A DNA stretch of 64,000 nt from a virus. Positions within the stretch are counted from its first letter, which is position 1, and each line of letters opens with the position of its first letter. The notes beneath the pieces are model-generated. The model had not been told where the DNA came from. It searched no databases and worked only from the letters and a program-made list of their open reading frames with translations. The translations under genes and the position numbers were made by a program. Positions 31,336 to 40,276 of this stretch are shown one piece after another. The DNA lies in the IMG/VR virus record IMGVR_UViG_3300044984_001421, positions 21,368 through 85,367 of that record. One strand, written 5' to 3'.

Positions 31336-32559
31336 TTACTTCATGCCAGCCTTGCTGATGACATCGTGATCTGCTTCGCTATCCAGATACAGATGAAGAT
31401 CTGACTCTGGAACAAGATGCGCTGCCTGGCTCTCCCAGCCAACGTCCGCAGGCGTTCCTCCGACACGAACCGCATGATAGTAGCGTGTTACAGATGACGT
31501 CCGGTCGACGTCACAGGCATAGCCTACGATCTTCACCTTCAGGCCGGATTCTTCGAACACTTCCTTGATGGCATTCGCCTGCCAGGACATCTCGTCCTCG
31601 ATTTTCCCTTTAGGGAACGTGTTTTTATAGCCGCCGAACTGGTTGGTCGGAGACACCAGCCAGACACGACCATCCGGCTCTTTGATGATGCAGCCTGATG
31701 CCGGCTTGAGTCCTTGCTTCAGATGCATGACAGGCTCGTCCAGGTCTTCCATCTGCCCTTCGACGTAATCCCACTCTTCGTCGGTCTTGGGATGATCCAG
31801 CCAGGGTGACAACGCGAGTCCGTTCAATTCGTCCGGGCAAGCGCCACCAGGGATGAACGTCGCCGTCTTCTTCTGGTCGTGCCAGGTTTCAGGCGCAGTC
31901 TGATGATTCGGGTTGTAGATCCCGACCGGCTTACCGTTGTCGCCGTTCTTCGGGTGGTAGACCTTGGGCGGCGCTTTCGGCAGCGTGTGGAACAGGAACG
32001 AGCCGCCACCCATGCCGTACTGCGGCGCGACAATCTTCTGGTGCGGCTGCGTACTCAGTTTCTTGATCTTGCCGGAGTCGGTGTGCTTGATGCGGAACAG
32101 CGATCCTTGGCGCTCGTAGTCCTTGACGACCGTGCCGTCCTTCTTTGTGTGACCGTGGACGTGCGACTTCGCCATCGTCTCGCCACCGGCAAGCATTTTG
32201 TCTACTGCCTTCTTTGCGTCTTCAATGCCGCCAGGATTCGCCCATGCCTGCGCACGGTAGTGGTCAGAGGACTTCTCTCCGGTGGATGGGTTGACGACCA
32301 GTTTGTAATCATGCCGGTCGAGTATCTCGAACACCGTGGTAACAGTTTTCTTCGTGCCAGCCTTCATCTGCCCAAACACAGATTTTGTTGCCTTTTTCGA
32401 GCCTTCACGCTTGAACACGCGCAACCGAAAGCCACGATACGGCTCGCCGACGTTGTGCTCAGTTCTTGAGTCCTCATGGGCGCGAACGGCTGTGCCGTCT
32501 TTGCGCACAAAGCCGTGGACGTGCGACTTCAACAACCCGGAGTCGGTGACAACGATCAT
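31336..32559 (-). CDS. Nudix-domain polyvalent protein with two KSHVxGxxxKDG elements
   Basis: 407 residues from the ATG at 32559, preceded by AAAGGA. Two copies of the tag-like element occur: LLKSHVHGFVRKDGTAV near the N-terminus and MAKSHVHGHTKKDGTVV near residue ~155. The C-terminal ~130 residues are a Nudix fold: GKIEDEMSWQANAIKEVFEE then SGL, close to Gx5Ex7REUxEExGU but with Met at the first Glu position and Lys for Arg. Nudix enzymes hydrolyse nucleoside diphosphate derivatives such as ADP-ribose. The altered residues leave activity open. ATGA overlap with the gene before. Confidence 0.78.
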   Translation of the reverse strand: MIVVTDSGLLKSHVHGFVRKDGTAVRAHEDSRTEHNVGEPYRGFRLRVFKREGSKKATKSVFGQMKAGTKKTVTTVFEILDRHDYKLVVNPSTGEKSSDHYRAQAWANPGGIEDAKKAVDKMLAGGETMAKSHVHGHTKKDGTVVKDYERQGSLFRIKHTDSGKIKKLSTQPHQKIVAPQYGMGGGSFLFHTLPKAPPKVYHPKNGDNGKPVGIYNPNHQTAPETWHDQKKTATFIPGGACPDELNGLALSPWLDHPKTDEEWDYVEGQMEDLDEPVMHLKQGLKPASGCIIKEPDGRVWLVSPTNQFGGYKNTFPKGKIEDEMSWQANAIKEVFEESGLKVKIVGYACDVDRTSSVTRYYHAVRVGGTPADVGWESQAAHLVPESDLHLYLDSEADHDVISKAGMK

Positions 32560-33050
32560 GCCGGCATCCTTTCTTCTGCTCCCATCAGAACTTTGACCGC
32601 GTACTGCAGCGACGGCTTGAGCATCACACCAAACAGCATGTCGTCGCCATCGGCCAGCTTCCACTTCTCGATAACCAGCGCAGCCAGCCAGTCGAACAGG
32701 ACCGCGACAGGATCATCGGCGAACTCATGCCGGTGAGCATGCCAATGCGGTCCCAGGTCAATCTTCAGCTTGTTGCCCAGCGTGAAGTCGTTATAGCCAT
32801 TGATGATGCTGTAACCAGGGTCACGCCCGGAGAAGATGCCGGCCAGACGGGTGATCTCAGAGCCAAGTTCAGCATGCGCAGAATCTCCCGGAACCTCTCC
32901 GGAAGACGCTGCCATGGCAATCGCTTCAACCTTGGCGGCGAATCCACCAACCAAGCCGGCGACTACATCAGGATTGCCAAGACTGGTCGCGCTTGACGGG
33001 TCCGAGAAGGCTCCTGGCGATACACGATAACGGTCTCTTTCTTGTCCCAT
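32556..33050 (-). CDS. Hypothetical protein overlapping the polyvalent gene end
   Basis: 164 residues from the ATG at 33050, which has AAGGAG upstream. The first 88 bases overlap the end of the 1903-residue gene in another frame. GPHWHAHRHEFADDPVAVLF then DWLAALVIEKWKLADGDDML is a distinctive helical part. Role unknown; it sits between two polyvalent genes and may be their partner or an immunity-like factor. Confidence 0.65.
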   Translation of the reverse strand: MGQERDRYRVSPGAFSDPSSATSLGNPDVVAGLVGGFAAKVEAIAMAASSGEVPGDSAHAELGSEITRLAGIFSGRDPGYSIINGYNDFTLGNKLKIDLGPHWHAHRHEFADDPVAVLFDWLAALVIEKWKLADGDDMLFGVMLKPSLQYAVKVLMGAEERMPA

Positions 33051-36000
33051 TCCGAATTACTCCTTAACGATTTCGCCAGCGTCTGGCCTTTAAGTTGAGC
33101 CACGAAGCCAGTGTCTGGCGGCAGCATGATAACGTCGATGAATACGCCTTGCGGGTGGTTGTGACCGCCAGGCTGAACATCGACTACCAGATACCGCTGG
33201 CCCGGCAACGTTGTCAGTTCGCCCTCACTGCCGAGAGAGCCTGTGCCATACGTCGGCGTTGCTTTGCACCCTGCCGCGCAGCGAATCCGCATCTTGATCT
33301 GCTTGCCGTCCCCGTTCGTAAAGTGCGGCGAGTCGCCCCAGCTTTCGTGGAACGAGGTACACATCGAGTCCGTGTTCTGCAGTATAGCGCCCGGCTTGGT
33401 GGCGAGAAGCTGCTTGGTCATCGACTTGCCAGCCGTGTCGTCGTCCATCCATCGCCACATCTGCGTGCCTTCAGGAAGATCCACAGCGTCGTCGTAGATG
33501 CCAGCCGTCACCTTGTTGATCGGCGTCGAGTCGTATGACGACTTGCCATGCGACCACAGATGGTTTGCAGCACCAGAACCCTGCACACTTGAGATGTAGG
33601 TCTTGGTCGTGCTCCTGACCTTTTGATAGGCAGCCTTGAGCATTCCAGCGAACGATGTTCCTGACTTCTGCCAGAACCACTTCGTCCTTTTCAACAACGC
33701 GACAGCATCGCCTTCATCGATCTGGCACAACTTCATGAAGTACCCGAGACGGTGCTCCTGCGGGATTGTCGTCACGTTCTGGCCTGGCGCGAAAGAACCG
33801 ACCGCATCGGCAATCTCGCTGACCAGACCGAAGCTGCCAAGCGACGGCATCTCCAATGTTTCGACAGGAGGATAGCCAATCGACTGCAGCGTCTGGACCA
33901 GCGACGCCCACTGCTGCTGGATGTGGTTGGAAGGATGCTCTGTAATCGGCTTCTTGCCGATGGACTGGCCGGTCTCCTTGTCCACCGCGTCGTAGTGGTA
34001 ATCCTTCAACGCCTTCAGGTTGCCTTGCATGGCGAAGGCTGCCAGAGCCGCGCTGTCGGCGCTGTTTTTGTCGTTGACGTGCTGCTTCGAAGATACCGGC
34101 TTTCCGCCGTTCAGCGTGTTGAAGTCAAGCGGCGGCTTGATGTCGGCCGGGTCGACGGTCAGCTTTGTCTCATCGACCGGAGGCGTATCCCACTGGTCGA
34201 CAATTCCCATCTGCTTCAGGACGTCAGCGCGCCTGGCAATCAGCTTCTTGGCAAGCGCGGCCTTTTCCGCATCCGTGCCAGGCCCGGCAATTTTGCAGAG
34301 TTCTTCGATTTGCGACGGCTTCAACTTGTTCAACTGCTTGCCACCCCAGGCAATCGATGCGTCCGTAGCGCCGGCAAAGACCGCCGCAGCCTTGGCGTTC
34401 TTGCCGTAGTCCTTCATGGTCTTCAACTCGGCAACCGTGTCGCCGAAGTCCGCGCCCTTCTTGCCGCCCATGGCACGGTAGTCGAGCGAACCGCCCACGT
34501 CGATGCGGACAGCGCCGCCTGAACTGTTGAGCAGCAGGTTGTCGTTCGCCATGCCGACGACATCCCAGTTGCCGATCCAGGCGTCGATGGCGAATGCCTG
34601 GTGTGCGCCAGCTGCGCTGGCAAGATTCTCAGCGCTGCCCTTCTTCATCCCATCAACCCACTTCGAGGCGATACCCAGCTTGCCGTCCTTTTCGACCAGC
34701 TTCAGCGTCGGAACATCGACGCCAAGCATCTGGTAGAACTTGGCAGCCAGGAATTCGCTGCGCACCATTTCGGCGTCGGCCGGGAACTTGCAATACCACT
34801 CCTGCCCGCCTTTGTCCTTGAACTTTCCGCCAGGGTTTGAACCCAACTGCGGACCAGTCTGCGGCCAGGAATCCATTACCGAAACGTGGTCGCCAAGCTT
34901 TGACTTGGCAATCGAGATCGGCGCTGCCGGTTCAACTTTGTGCCAATGGCCGTTTTGGAACACCAGCATGCCATCCGCGCCCTGCTTGGTATCGCCGTCC
35001 TTCGGGCTGGCAGATTGAGCGGCAGTAGAACCCAGTGCAGCGGGGTCAACGCCTTCTGCTTCCGGATCGAACTTGCCAAGCGCAGCGGCATGCATTTGCT
35101 GGCAGAACTTGTAGAACTGTTGACGACGAACAAGCGTCGAGATCGATGTACATTTTCCTGTTTTGAATCCAGTGACGTTTTGCTTCGCCGAAACAGAGCC
35201 GTCGTTGTGGAAAGTGACGTACTGCTTCAACCCTGTAACTCCGCCATTCAATACTGCGTTCTTTATCGCAGTCGAGATGTTGACGTAGATTTTTGAGTTT
35301 TGATGCGGATCAAGCGTCTCGTAATCCGGTACCGGAACTGCCGCTATCTGCTGCGCCTTGGTCAGTTTTTTCTTCTTCTTGAAGACGATGACAATCGGCG
35401 GAATCTCGGTGGGTATTGGCTCGAAGCCGGAAGAGCCGACATAGCTGTAACCGTTTGCGCCCTTCATTCCGACCAGCTTGATCGCAGCCTTGACCGCCGC
35501 GTCGTTGCTGGCATGGACTTCGTCGCCGCTGTGGCCTTTCTGCCCGATCTTGCCGTAGGTCTTGGTCAAAACAGTGCCATGGACCTCGACCTTGTAGAAC
35601 TTGTTGTGCCCTGGTTTTTTGTTTTCCATGTGCGCAATCCACTTGTACCCGGTGGCAGGCTGCGCAGCAGGAGCCGCAGGAGCTGCAGCCACACCCTTGA
35701 TCTTGTCCAGCATTCCGGAATCCGGCATGTGAACGCCGAACATCTTGTCCAGCGTGTTGCGGACGTCGTTTTTGTCGAACGCGGACCATGGGCCAGAACC
35801 GCTACCATCGGCATCGGATGTGCCAATTTGGTACTCTTTCAGGTCATTGTCCCAGCCCACATAGATGGTTGATGTGGCTGTGTGCTCAAGCAGGATCACG
35901 TTGTTCCCGCTGAACCCTTCGTCGTTCATCGACACTTGCCAGGTGCCGGATGGCGCAGGAGCATCGGACGCTGCCGGCTTGGCCGATTCCTGCTCGGCCT

Positions 36001-38674
36001 TTTCCTTCAGAAACTCCTGCTGTCCATTGGTCAAAGAATGCCAAAGCGCCCACATGGTCTTGTCCGTGTTGTCGGTCTGCGGCATGCCAGCCGAGATCCA
36101 CAACTTGAGCGCGTGCTCGTCTTCAGCAGACACATTGGATGGAGCAACCTGCAAGTGCCAGCGACCGTTGAACAGGACGTAGTTCTTGCCGTTGATTTCC
36201 TTGACGTCGCCCTCTTTCGGCCCGCCTTCCTGCGTTTTCTGGCCTGGATGAAAGGCCAGGTTGAGCATCTTTATCGGGTCAGCGCCTTCGTTCTGGACAG
36301 CAACCTCGACCGCAAGTTCATAGGACGCTGAGTGCATCGGCGGCGATGCGGGAGCAGGAATCTCGCCGGCCAGCATCGAGAACATGGCAGCCTTCCAGCC
36401 GTTCTTGCTGTAATCCTGTCCGGTCAAGATGTTCTTCCAGGAGCCGTCCTTCTGCTTCTGGTAGTTGTGCCCTTTGTACGAAGCGTTCACCGCCATCTTG
36501 CCAGCGGCAGCATCCATCTTGCCGGCCGTTTGCATGGCCTGGTCGAGCGCGTACATCGGAGAAGACCAGCCGTCGCCGTCCAGTTCATCGTCGATGAACG
36601 ACTGATAGAAGCCATCGGCAGTCTTGACGACCTTCACATGGTGCCCGTTTACGTTGTCGAACAACACAGTCTCGCCGGCAGCAGGAGGAACGTCAGGCAT
36701 TACCGGAGCACCGACCTTGCCGCCTTGTTTCTTGTTTTCCGCCTTCAAGTGCTGGACTGCCGTCTTCAACGCGGAAGGTTTCAGCCCTGCGTTGTTCGCC
36801 AGAGCCGTAACGACACGCTCCAGCGCTTCACTCGGAACGTGGGCGAGGACCGACATATGATCAATCACGGCGTTGATTGCTTCCTGCGACGGCATGTCGG
36901 GAGTGGATGGCTTCGAAGCTGCAAGCCACTGCTCTCCTGCCTTGTCGATCAAGTGACCAACTTTATCCAGCCCATGCTTGGCAATCGCCGCACTTATGTG
37001 CTGCTGGCCGTTCAGTTCCTCGTAAGTCATTGCTTCGTGCTGCTCGACAGTCGGCACCTTGCCGGCATCGAGCGAGGCGTGCCAGCCATCAACGCCAGGG
37101 ATGGTGTGCGGGTCAACGTCTGGCGCGACCTCTGATTCATGCAGCCACACGGCAACCTGCTTCGGGTTGAATCCGTTCTTTTGATACGTCCCTTGATCGA
37201 CACTGGATAGGTGGGCATACACCGTCTCGTCGGCCGAGAGCTTTGCGCCGATGGCGAGCAGATACCACTTGCCACCGTCGTAATCGACGACCTTCTTGTC
37301 GGCCATCTTCGCCTGGTATTCTGCCTTTTCTTTTTCGGCTAAAGACGGCGACTTGTGCCAACGCCCGTCCTTGAAGGTCAGCGTCCCGCCTTCGCCTTGC
37401 TTGGTGTCGCCATCCTTCGGCGAATCATCCGCTTGCAGCACCACCTTTGCAGTACCGGCAGCGAGCGCAGCGTGCAGCGTCTCCTTCGGGATTGAGACGG
37501 TGTTCTTCGGGCCAGGCACCGTCGCTCCGACCTTGTGCATCTGGTAGGAGTCTGCGCTCTGGTTGTAGATCGTCCAGTCGCCCGCGTTCATCTTGGCGTA
37601 CTGGCTGTCCAGCTTCAGCACAGCGCCGGTCTTGAGGTCCGGGTGCTTGGCAGGCTCTGGTACCGGAGCGGCAATGTTCGCGGCATTCCAGCCGACAGAC
37701 CACTCCTGCAGCGCGTCCATGTATTCGGCATACGGCAGATGGTTGTGCGCCTGCAAGAAGTCCTGGTCGATACCTGCTGCGTGCGGCTTTCCAGCAGCGA
37801 ACGCCGCTGCGCCGTATTCCTTCGGGGTCATGGGCTTCTTGTCGTTCGCATCGACATGAACAGGCGACGTGTCGCTGTTTTCCGTTTTCTTCGACACGAC
37901 ACCCATCAATGCCTCGGCCTTTTCAGCGCCAATGGCCGACTCGATATCTGTCGCCATTTTGGCGACTTTGACCGGGTACTTAGCTGCGTACTCGAAGTAC
38001 GCCTTCTTCTGGCCGGAAGTCGGCGTCTGGCCGGCGAGCATTGCCGCCTTCCAGCCCGAAACAGCAGCGGACAGCGAAGCCTCGGCCTGCAGATCGGTGG
38101 CGTGCGCCAGGACCAGCATCGCCTTGTCGTGGTCGCCAAGCGCGCCGAAGTCTTTCAGTTCCGCCGACAGCTTCTTGTGCGCGGCTTTCTGGTAGTGCGA
38201 GCCTTGGCCGTTTCCGACCTTGGCATGGTCGTGGTCGTCCGAGACGTTGACCATCTTGTGATGGGCATGGATTACCGTGCCGTCCTTCTTCACCGACGCA
38301 GGAATCCACATCTCCTTTTTCACGGTCGCCTTCAGCAAGTCCTCGGTGAACACCAGTATTGACTTGTGAATCGGCACGCCGGAAGACTTCGCGTTCTGAA
38401 CAGCCGCATGCAACTGCTCGGCGGTTGCACCTTCGCCGCCGAATAGATCGTTCGTGCATTTTTCAGGCTTCTTCATGCATTCGTCAGAGAACGGCGACGC
38501 CTTCATGGGTGGTGCTTTCGGACGGGCGAACAGATCAGACGTGTGCGCGTCCTTGGAGGCTCCGCGCGAGTTTGAATGCGGTGACACCTGGACGACGCGA
38601 CCGTTGGCAAGGCGACGCTCGTAGCCACGCACAGCGCCCTTGATGATGTCGGTGACGAAAAACATGATGGTCAT
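32963..38674 (-). CDS. Giant polyvalent protein: kinase-like, WGR and ADP-ribosyltransferase domains
   Basis: 1903 residues. Near residue 115-135 is a tag-like LLKATVKKEM...KKDGTVIHAH. Three 'GDTKxG..L.F..GRWHK' repeats (~435, ~838, ~1246) separate modules. A WGR domain lies at ~1015-1080 (VHGTVLTKTYGKIGQKGHSG). At ~1255-1450 is a protein/lipid-kinase-like domain with EWYCKFP, DAWIGNWDVVGMANDNLLLN (catalytic-loop-like) and DVGGSLDYRAMG (DFG-like). At ~1690-1880 is an ADP-ribosyltransferase with the R-S-E pattern: GTQMWRW, CTSFHES, SEGELTTLPG. It is probably packaged and injected. WGR domains bind nucleic acid in PARPs. Confidence 0.78.
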   Translation of the reverse strand: MTIMFFVTDIIKGAVRGYERRLANGRVVQVSPHSNSRGASKDAHTSDLFARPKAPPMKASPFSDECMKKPEKCTNDLFGGEGATAEQLHAAVQNAKSSGVPIHKSILVFTEDLLKATVKKEMWIPASVKKDGTVIHAHHKMVNVSDDHDHAKVGNGQGSHYQKAAHKKLSAELKDFGALGDHDKAMLVLAHATDLQAEASLSAAVSGWKAAMLAGQTPTSGQKKAYFEYAAKYPVKVAKMATDIESAIGAEKAEALMGVVSKKTENSDTSPVHVDANDKKPMTPKEYGAAAFAAGKPHAAGIDQDFLQAHNHLPYAEYMDALQEWSVGWNAANIAAPVPEPAKHPDLKTGAVLKLDSQYAKMNAGDWTIYNQSADSYQMHKVGATVPGPKNTVSIPKETLHAALAAGTAKVVLQADDSPKDGDTKQGEGGTLTFKDGRWHKSPSLAEKEKAEYQAKMADKKVVDYDGGKWYLLAIGAKLSADETVYAHLSSVDQGTYQKNGFNPKQVAVWLHESEVAPDVDPHTIPGVDGWHASLDAGKVPTVEQHEAMTYEELNGQQHISAAIAKHGLDKVGHLIDKAGEQWLAASKPSTPDMPSQEAINAVIDHMSVLAHVPSEALERVVTALANNAGLKPSALKTAVQHLKAENKKQGGKVGAPVMPDVPPAAGETVLFDNVNGHHVKVVKTADGFYQSFIDDELDGDGWSSPMYALDQAMQTAGKMDAAAGKMAVNASYKGHNYQKQKDGSWKNILTGQDYSKNGWKAAMFSMLAGEIPAPASPPMHSASYELAVEVAVQNEGADPIKMLNLAFHPGQKTQEGGPKEGDVKEINGKNYVLFNGRWHLQVAPSNVSAEDEHALKLWISAGMPQTDNTDKTMWALWHSLTNGQQEFLKEKAEQESAKPAASDAPAPSGTWQVSMNDEGFSGNNVILLEHTATSTIYVGWDNDLKEYQIGTSDADGSGSGPWSAFDKNDVRNTLDKMFGVHMPDSGMLDKIKGVAAAPAAPAAQPATGYKWIAHMENKKPGHNKFYKVEVHGTVLTKTYGKIGQKGHSGDEVHASNDAAVKAAIKLVGMKGANGYSYVGSSGFEPIPTEIPPIVIVFKKKKKLTKAQQIAAVPVPDYETLDPHQNSKIYVNISTAIKNAVLNGGVTGLKQYVTFHNDGSVSAKQNVTGFKTGKCTSISTLVRRQQFYKFCQQMHAAALGKFDPEAEGVDPAALGSTAAQSASPKDGDTKQGADGMLVFQNGHWHKVEPAAPISIAKSKLGDHVSVMDSWPQTGPQLGSNPGGKFKDKGGQEWYCKFPADAEMVRSEFLAAKFYQMLGVDVPTLKLVEKDGKLGIASKWVDGMKKGSAENLASAAGAHQAFAIDAWIGNWDVVGMANDNLLLNSSGGAVRIDVGGSLDYRAMGGKKGADFGDTVAELKTMKDYGKNAKAAAVFAGATDASIAWGGKQLNKLKPSQIEELCKIAGPGTDAEKAALAKKLIARRADVLKQMGIVDQWDTPPVDETKLTVDPADIKPPLDFNTLNGGKPVSSKQHVNDKNSADSAALAAFAMQGNLKALKDYHYDAVDKETGQSIGKKPITEHPSNHIQQQWASLVQTLQSIGYPPVETLEMPSLGSFGLVSEIADAVGSFAPGQNVTTIPQEHRLGYFMKLCQIDEGDAVALLKRTKWFWQKSGTSFAGMLKAAYQKVRSTTKTYISSVQGSGAANHLWSHGKSSYDSTPINKVTAGIYDDAVDLPEGTQMWRWMDDDTAGKSMTKQLLATKPGAILQNTDSMCTSFHESWGDSPHFTNGDGKQIKMRIRCAAGCKATPTYGTGSLGSEGELTTLPGQRYLVVDVQPGGHNHPQGVFIDVIMLPPDTGFVAQLKGQTLAKSLRSNSEWDKKETVIVYRQEPSRTRQARPVLAILM

Positions 38675-38677
38675 TGA

Positions 38678-39778
38678 TCAACCCTTCTTTAGATTCTGTT
38701 TCAGCCAGGCATCGAACTGGCTGTTGCTGCCACTAACCGTCTTCGTCAGTTTTTCCCACATGCCACGGCAATGCGGGTGGAACACGCCAGAAGAAGGCTT
38801 CCACATTTCAGAGTCCATGCGCTTGACCAGGCCGGTCGGCGTTTTCTTGTACGGCGATGAGGATCGGCCGACGTTGTTCTTGCCGACCCAAACCTGGGTG
38901 TCCCAGTTCTTCTCTTTGGCATCCGGCGACACGACGTCGAAGACCTTCCCGTTGACCGAAGTGCAGAACGCGCAAGCGCCGTCGTAACGCTCATGCCGGC
39001 GCACCTGATCACCCACTGCGCACGATGCGATAAACCCTTGGTTCGCGTTTTCGCCAGCCTCTGTAACGGCAATTCGCCGCCAGTCACGATTCATGTCGCC
39101 GAAGTCGTCCAGCAGCTTCTGCTGCAACGAGGTCCGACCTTCCTTGTCTGGCACGCCGAGAAACTTCTGCTCCTGCCAGTCGATGATCGAAGTCTTGAGT
39201 TTGGCGCGCATCTTATCGGTGATGCTGGTCACGTACTGGCAGCAGCGAGCCGATCCGAACTCCATCGCGGCTTTTTGCTGGCTTGCCATGCCGCCAAACA
39301 TCGCCTCTGTGGATTTGATGCTGAACGGTGCAGCCATCATCAGCGCGGTCGCCTGCGCAAACGTGATGCCGCTGGCGCGCGCCTGGACTTGCCCCATGAT
39401 GTTCGAGCGAACAGCCAACCATTCGGCTTCTTGCAACATCACGTCCTGCGGGAAGTAGCGCTGGACGAGGTAATCGACAACCATCATCCAGTCATCAAGC
39501 GTGAACAGTTCTGGCGGGACGTTTTCAAGGTAATGCCGCGCGGCCGAAAGCTCTCCAGGAGTCCATCTCTGGACCGAACCAGGCGTGACGACATAGCCAG
39601 GCCGGTCCTTGTTATCCAGCCAGCGAGACAACTCGGACTGCAGCGCGCCGAATTTATCCAGCCCCTTGTTGGTCCATTGCTCGATCAGGTGGCGGATAAA
39701 CTGCGACTCATGCGGTCGCCATGGGTCATCGCCCGGACGGGCAGCCTTCAAGAGTTCTTCGTCGCAGTGTTCGCACAT
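38678..39778 (-). CDS. MuF-type head morphogenesis protein
   Basis: 366 residues. The C-terminal region shows the MuF pattern: RRIAVTEAGENANQGF, then GACAFCTSVNGKVFDV and FHPHCRG. MuF proteins are minor head proteins associated with the portal, needed for head assembly and sometimes injected. It carries its own upstream TCGTGACG element and no clear ribosome-binding site (ATG 18 bases after the motif). Confidence 0.8.
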   Translation of the reverse strand: MCEHCDEELLKAARPGDDPWRPHESQFIRHLIEQWTNKGLDKFGALQSELSRWLDNKDRPGYVVTPGSVQRWTPGELSAARHYLENVPPELFTLDDWMMVVDYLVQRYFPQDVMLQEAEWLAVRSNIMGQVQARASGITFAQATALMMAAPFSIKSTEAMFGGMASQQKAAMEFGSARCCQYVTSITDKMRAKLKTSIIDWQEQKFLGVPDKEGRTSLQQKLLDDFGDMNRDWRRIAVTEAGENANQGFIASCAVGDQVRRHERYDGACAFCTSVNGKVFDVVSPDAKEKNWDTQVWVGKNNVGRSSSPYKKTPTGLVKRMDSEMWKPSSGVFHPHCRGMWEKLTKTVSGSNSQFDAWLKQNLKKG

Positions 39779-39783
39779 TGCAA

Positions 39784-39801
39784 CAGTCTTGCGTCACGAC
39801 A
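39784..39801 (-). promoter_or_regulatory. TCGTGACG gene-junction motif
   Basis: Reads TGTCGTGACGCAAGACTG, core 39792-39799, two bases after the stop codon (TAG) of the upstream gene. Confidence 0.65.
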
Positions 39802-40251
39802 CTAAGCCGCCAGAAGGATCGCCATCATTTCAAGTTCGACGTCAACGAACTCTGCCGACGCACTGCAGTCTGCTGCGCCGACAGAATCAACTGAGGCGGA
39901 TGCGACAAGCCGTACCGACTTCACCCTGCCGGAAGCAGAAACGTCCGCGCCGATTTGCTCTGCCGATATGCTGCCAGATAGAACGCGGCGAAGCTGCCGC
40001 TCGATTTCCTGGCGCTGATACTCCGCGACGATGAATGATGTCGACGGGATGATTCCGTGACGCCCGCCAGGCTGTCCGCCTGCGTACTGACCGACGGAGG
40101 CGAGTCTGAGCGATGCATTGCCGGATACTTCGAGTGCCCCGCACTCAACATCAATGTCACCGTGCAGGATTTCGCTGCGCGCACTTCGGCCTAACCCATT
40201 GGCAACGAGTACGTCACCGAATAGTCCAAGTCCGCGTGCAACCAGTGCCAT
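39802..40251 (-). CDS. Structural-block hypothetical protein
   Basis: 149 residues. FGDVLVANGLGRSARSEILH at the start, strand-rich Ala/Ser/Val sequence at the end (VRLVASASVDSVGAADCSAS). It lies between the fibre-like repeat protein and the MuF gene. Possibly a virion component; no family recognised. Confidence 0.65.
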   Translation of the reverse strand: MALVARGLGLFGDVLVANGLGRSARSEILHGDIDVECGALEVSGNASLRLASVGQYAGGQPGGRHGIIPSTSFIVAEYQRQEIERQLRRVLSGSISAEQIGADVSASGRVKSVRLVASASVDSVGAADCSASAEFVDVELEMMAILLAA

Positions 40252-40276
40252 CGTCAGCCCACCTTGTCTTCAAACA

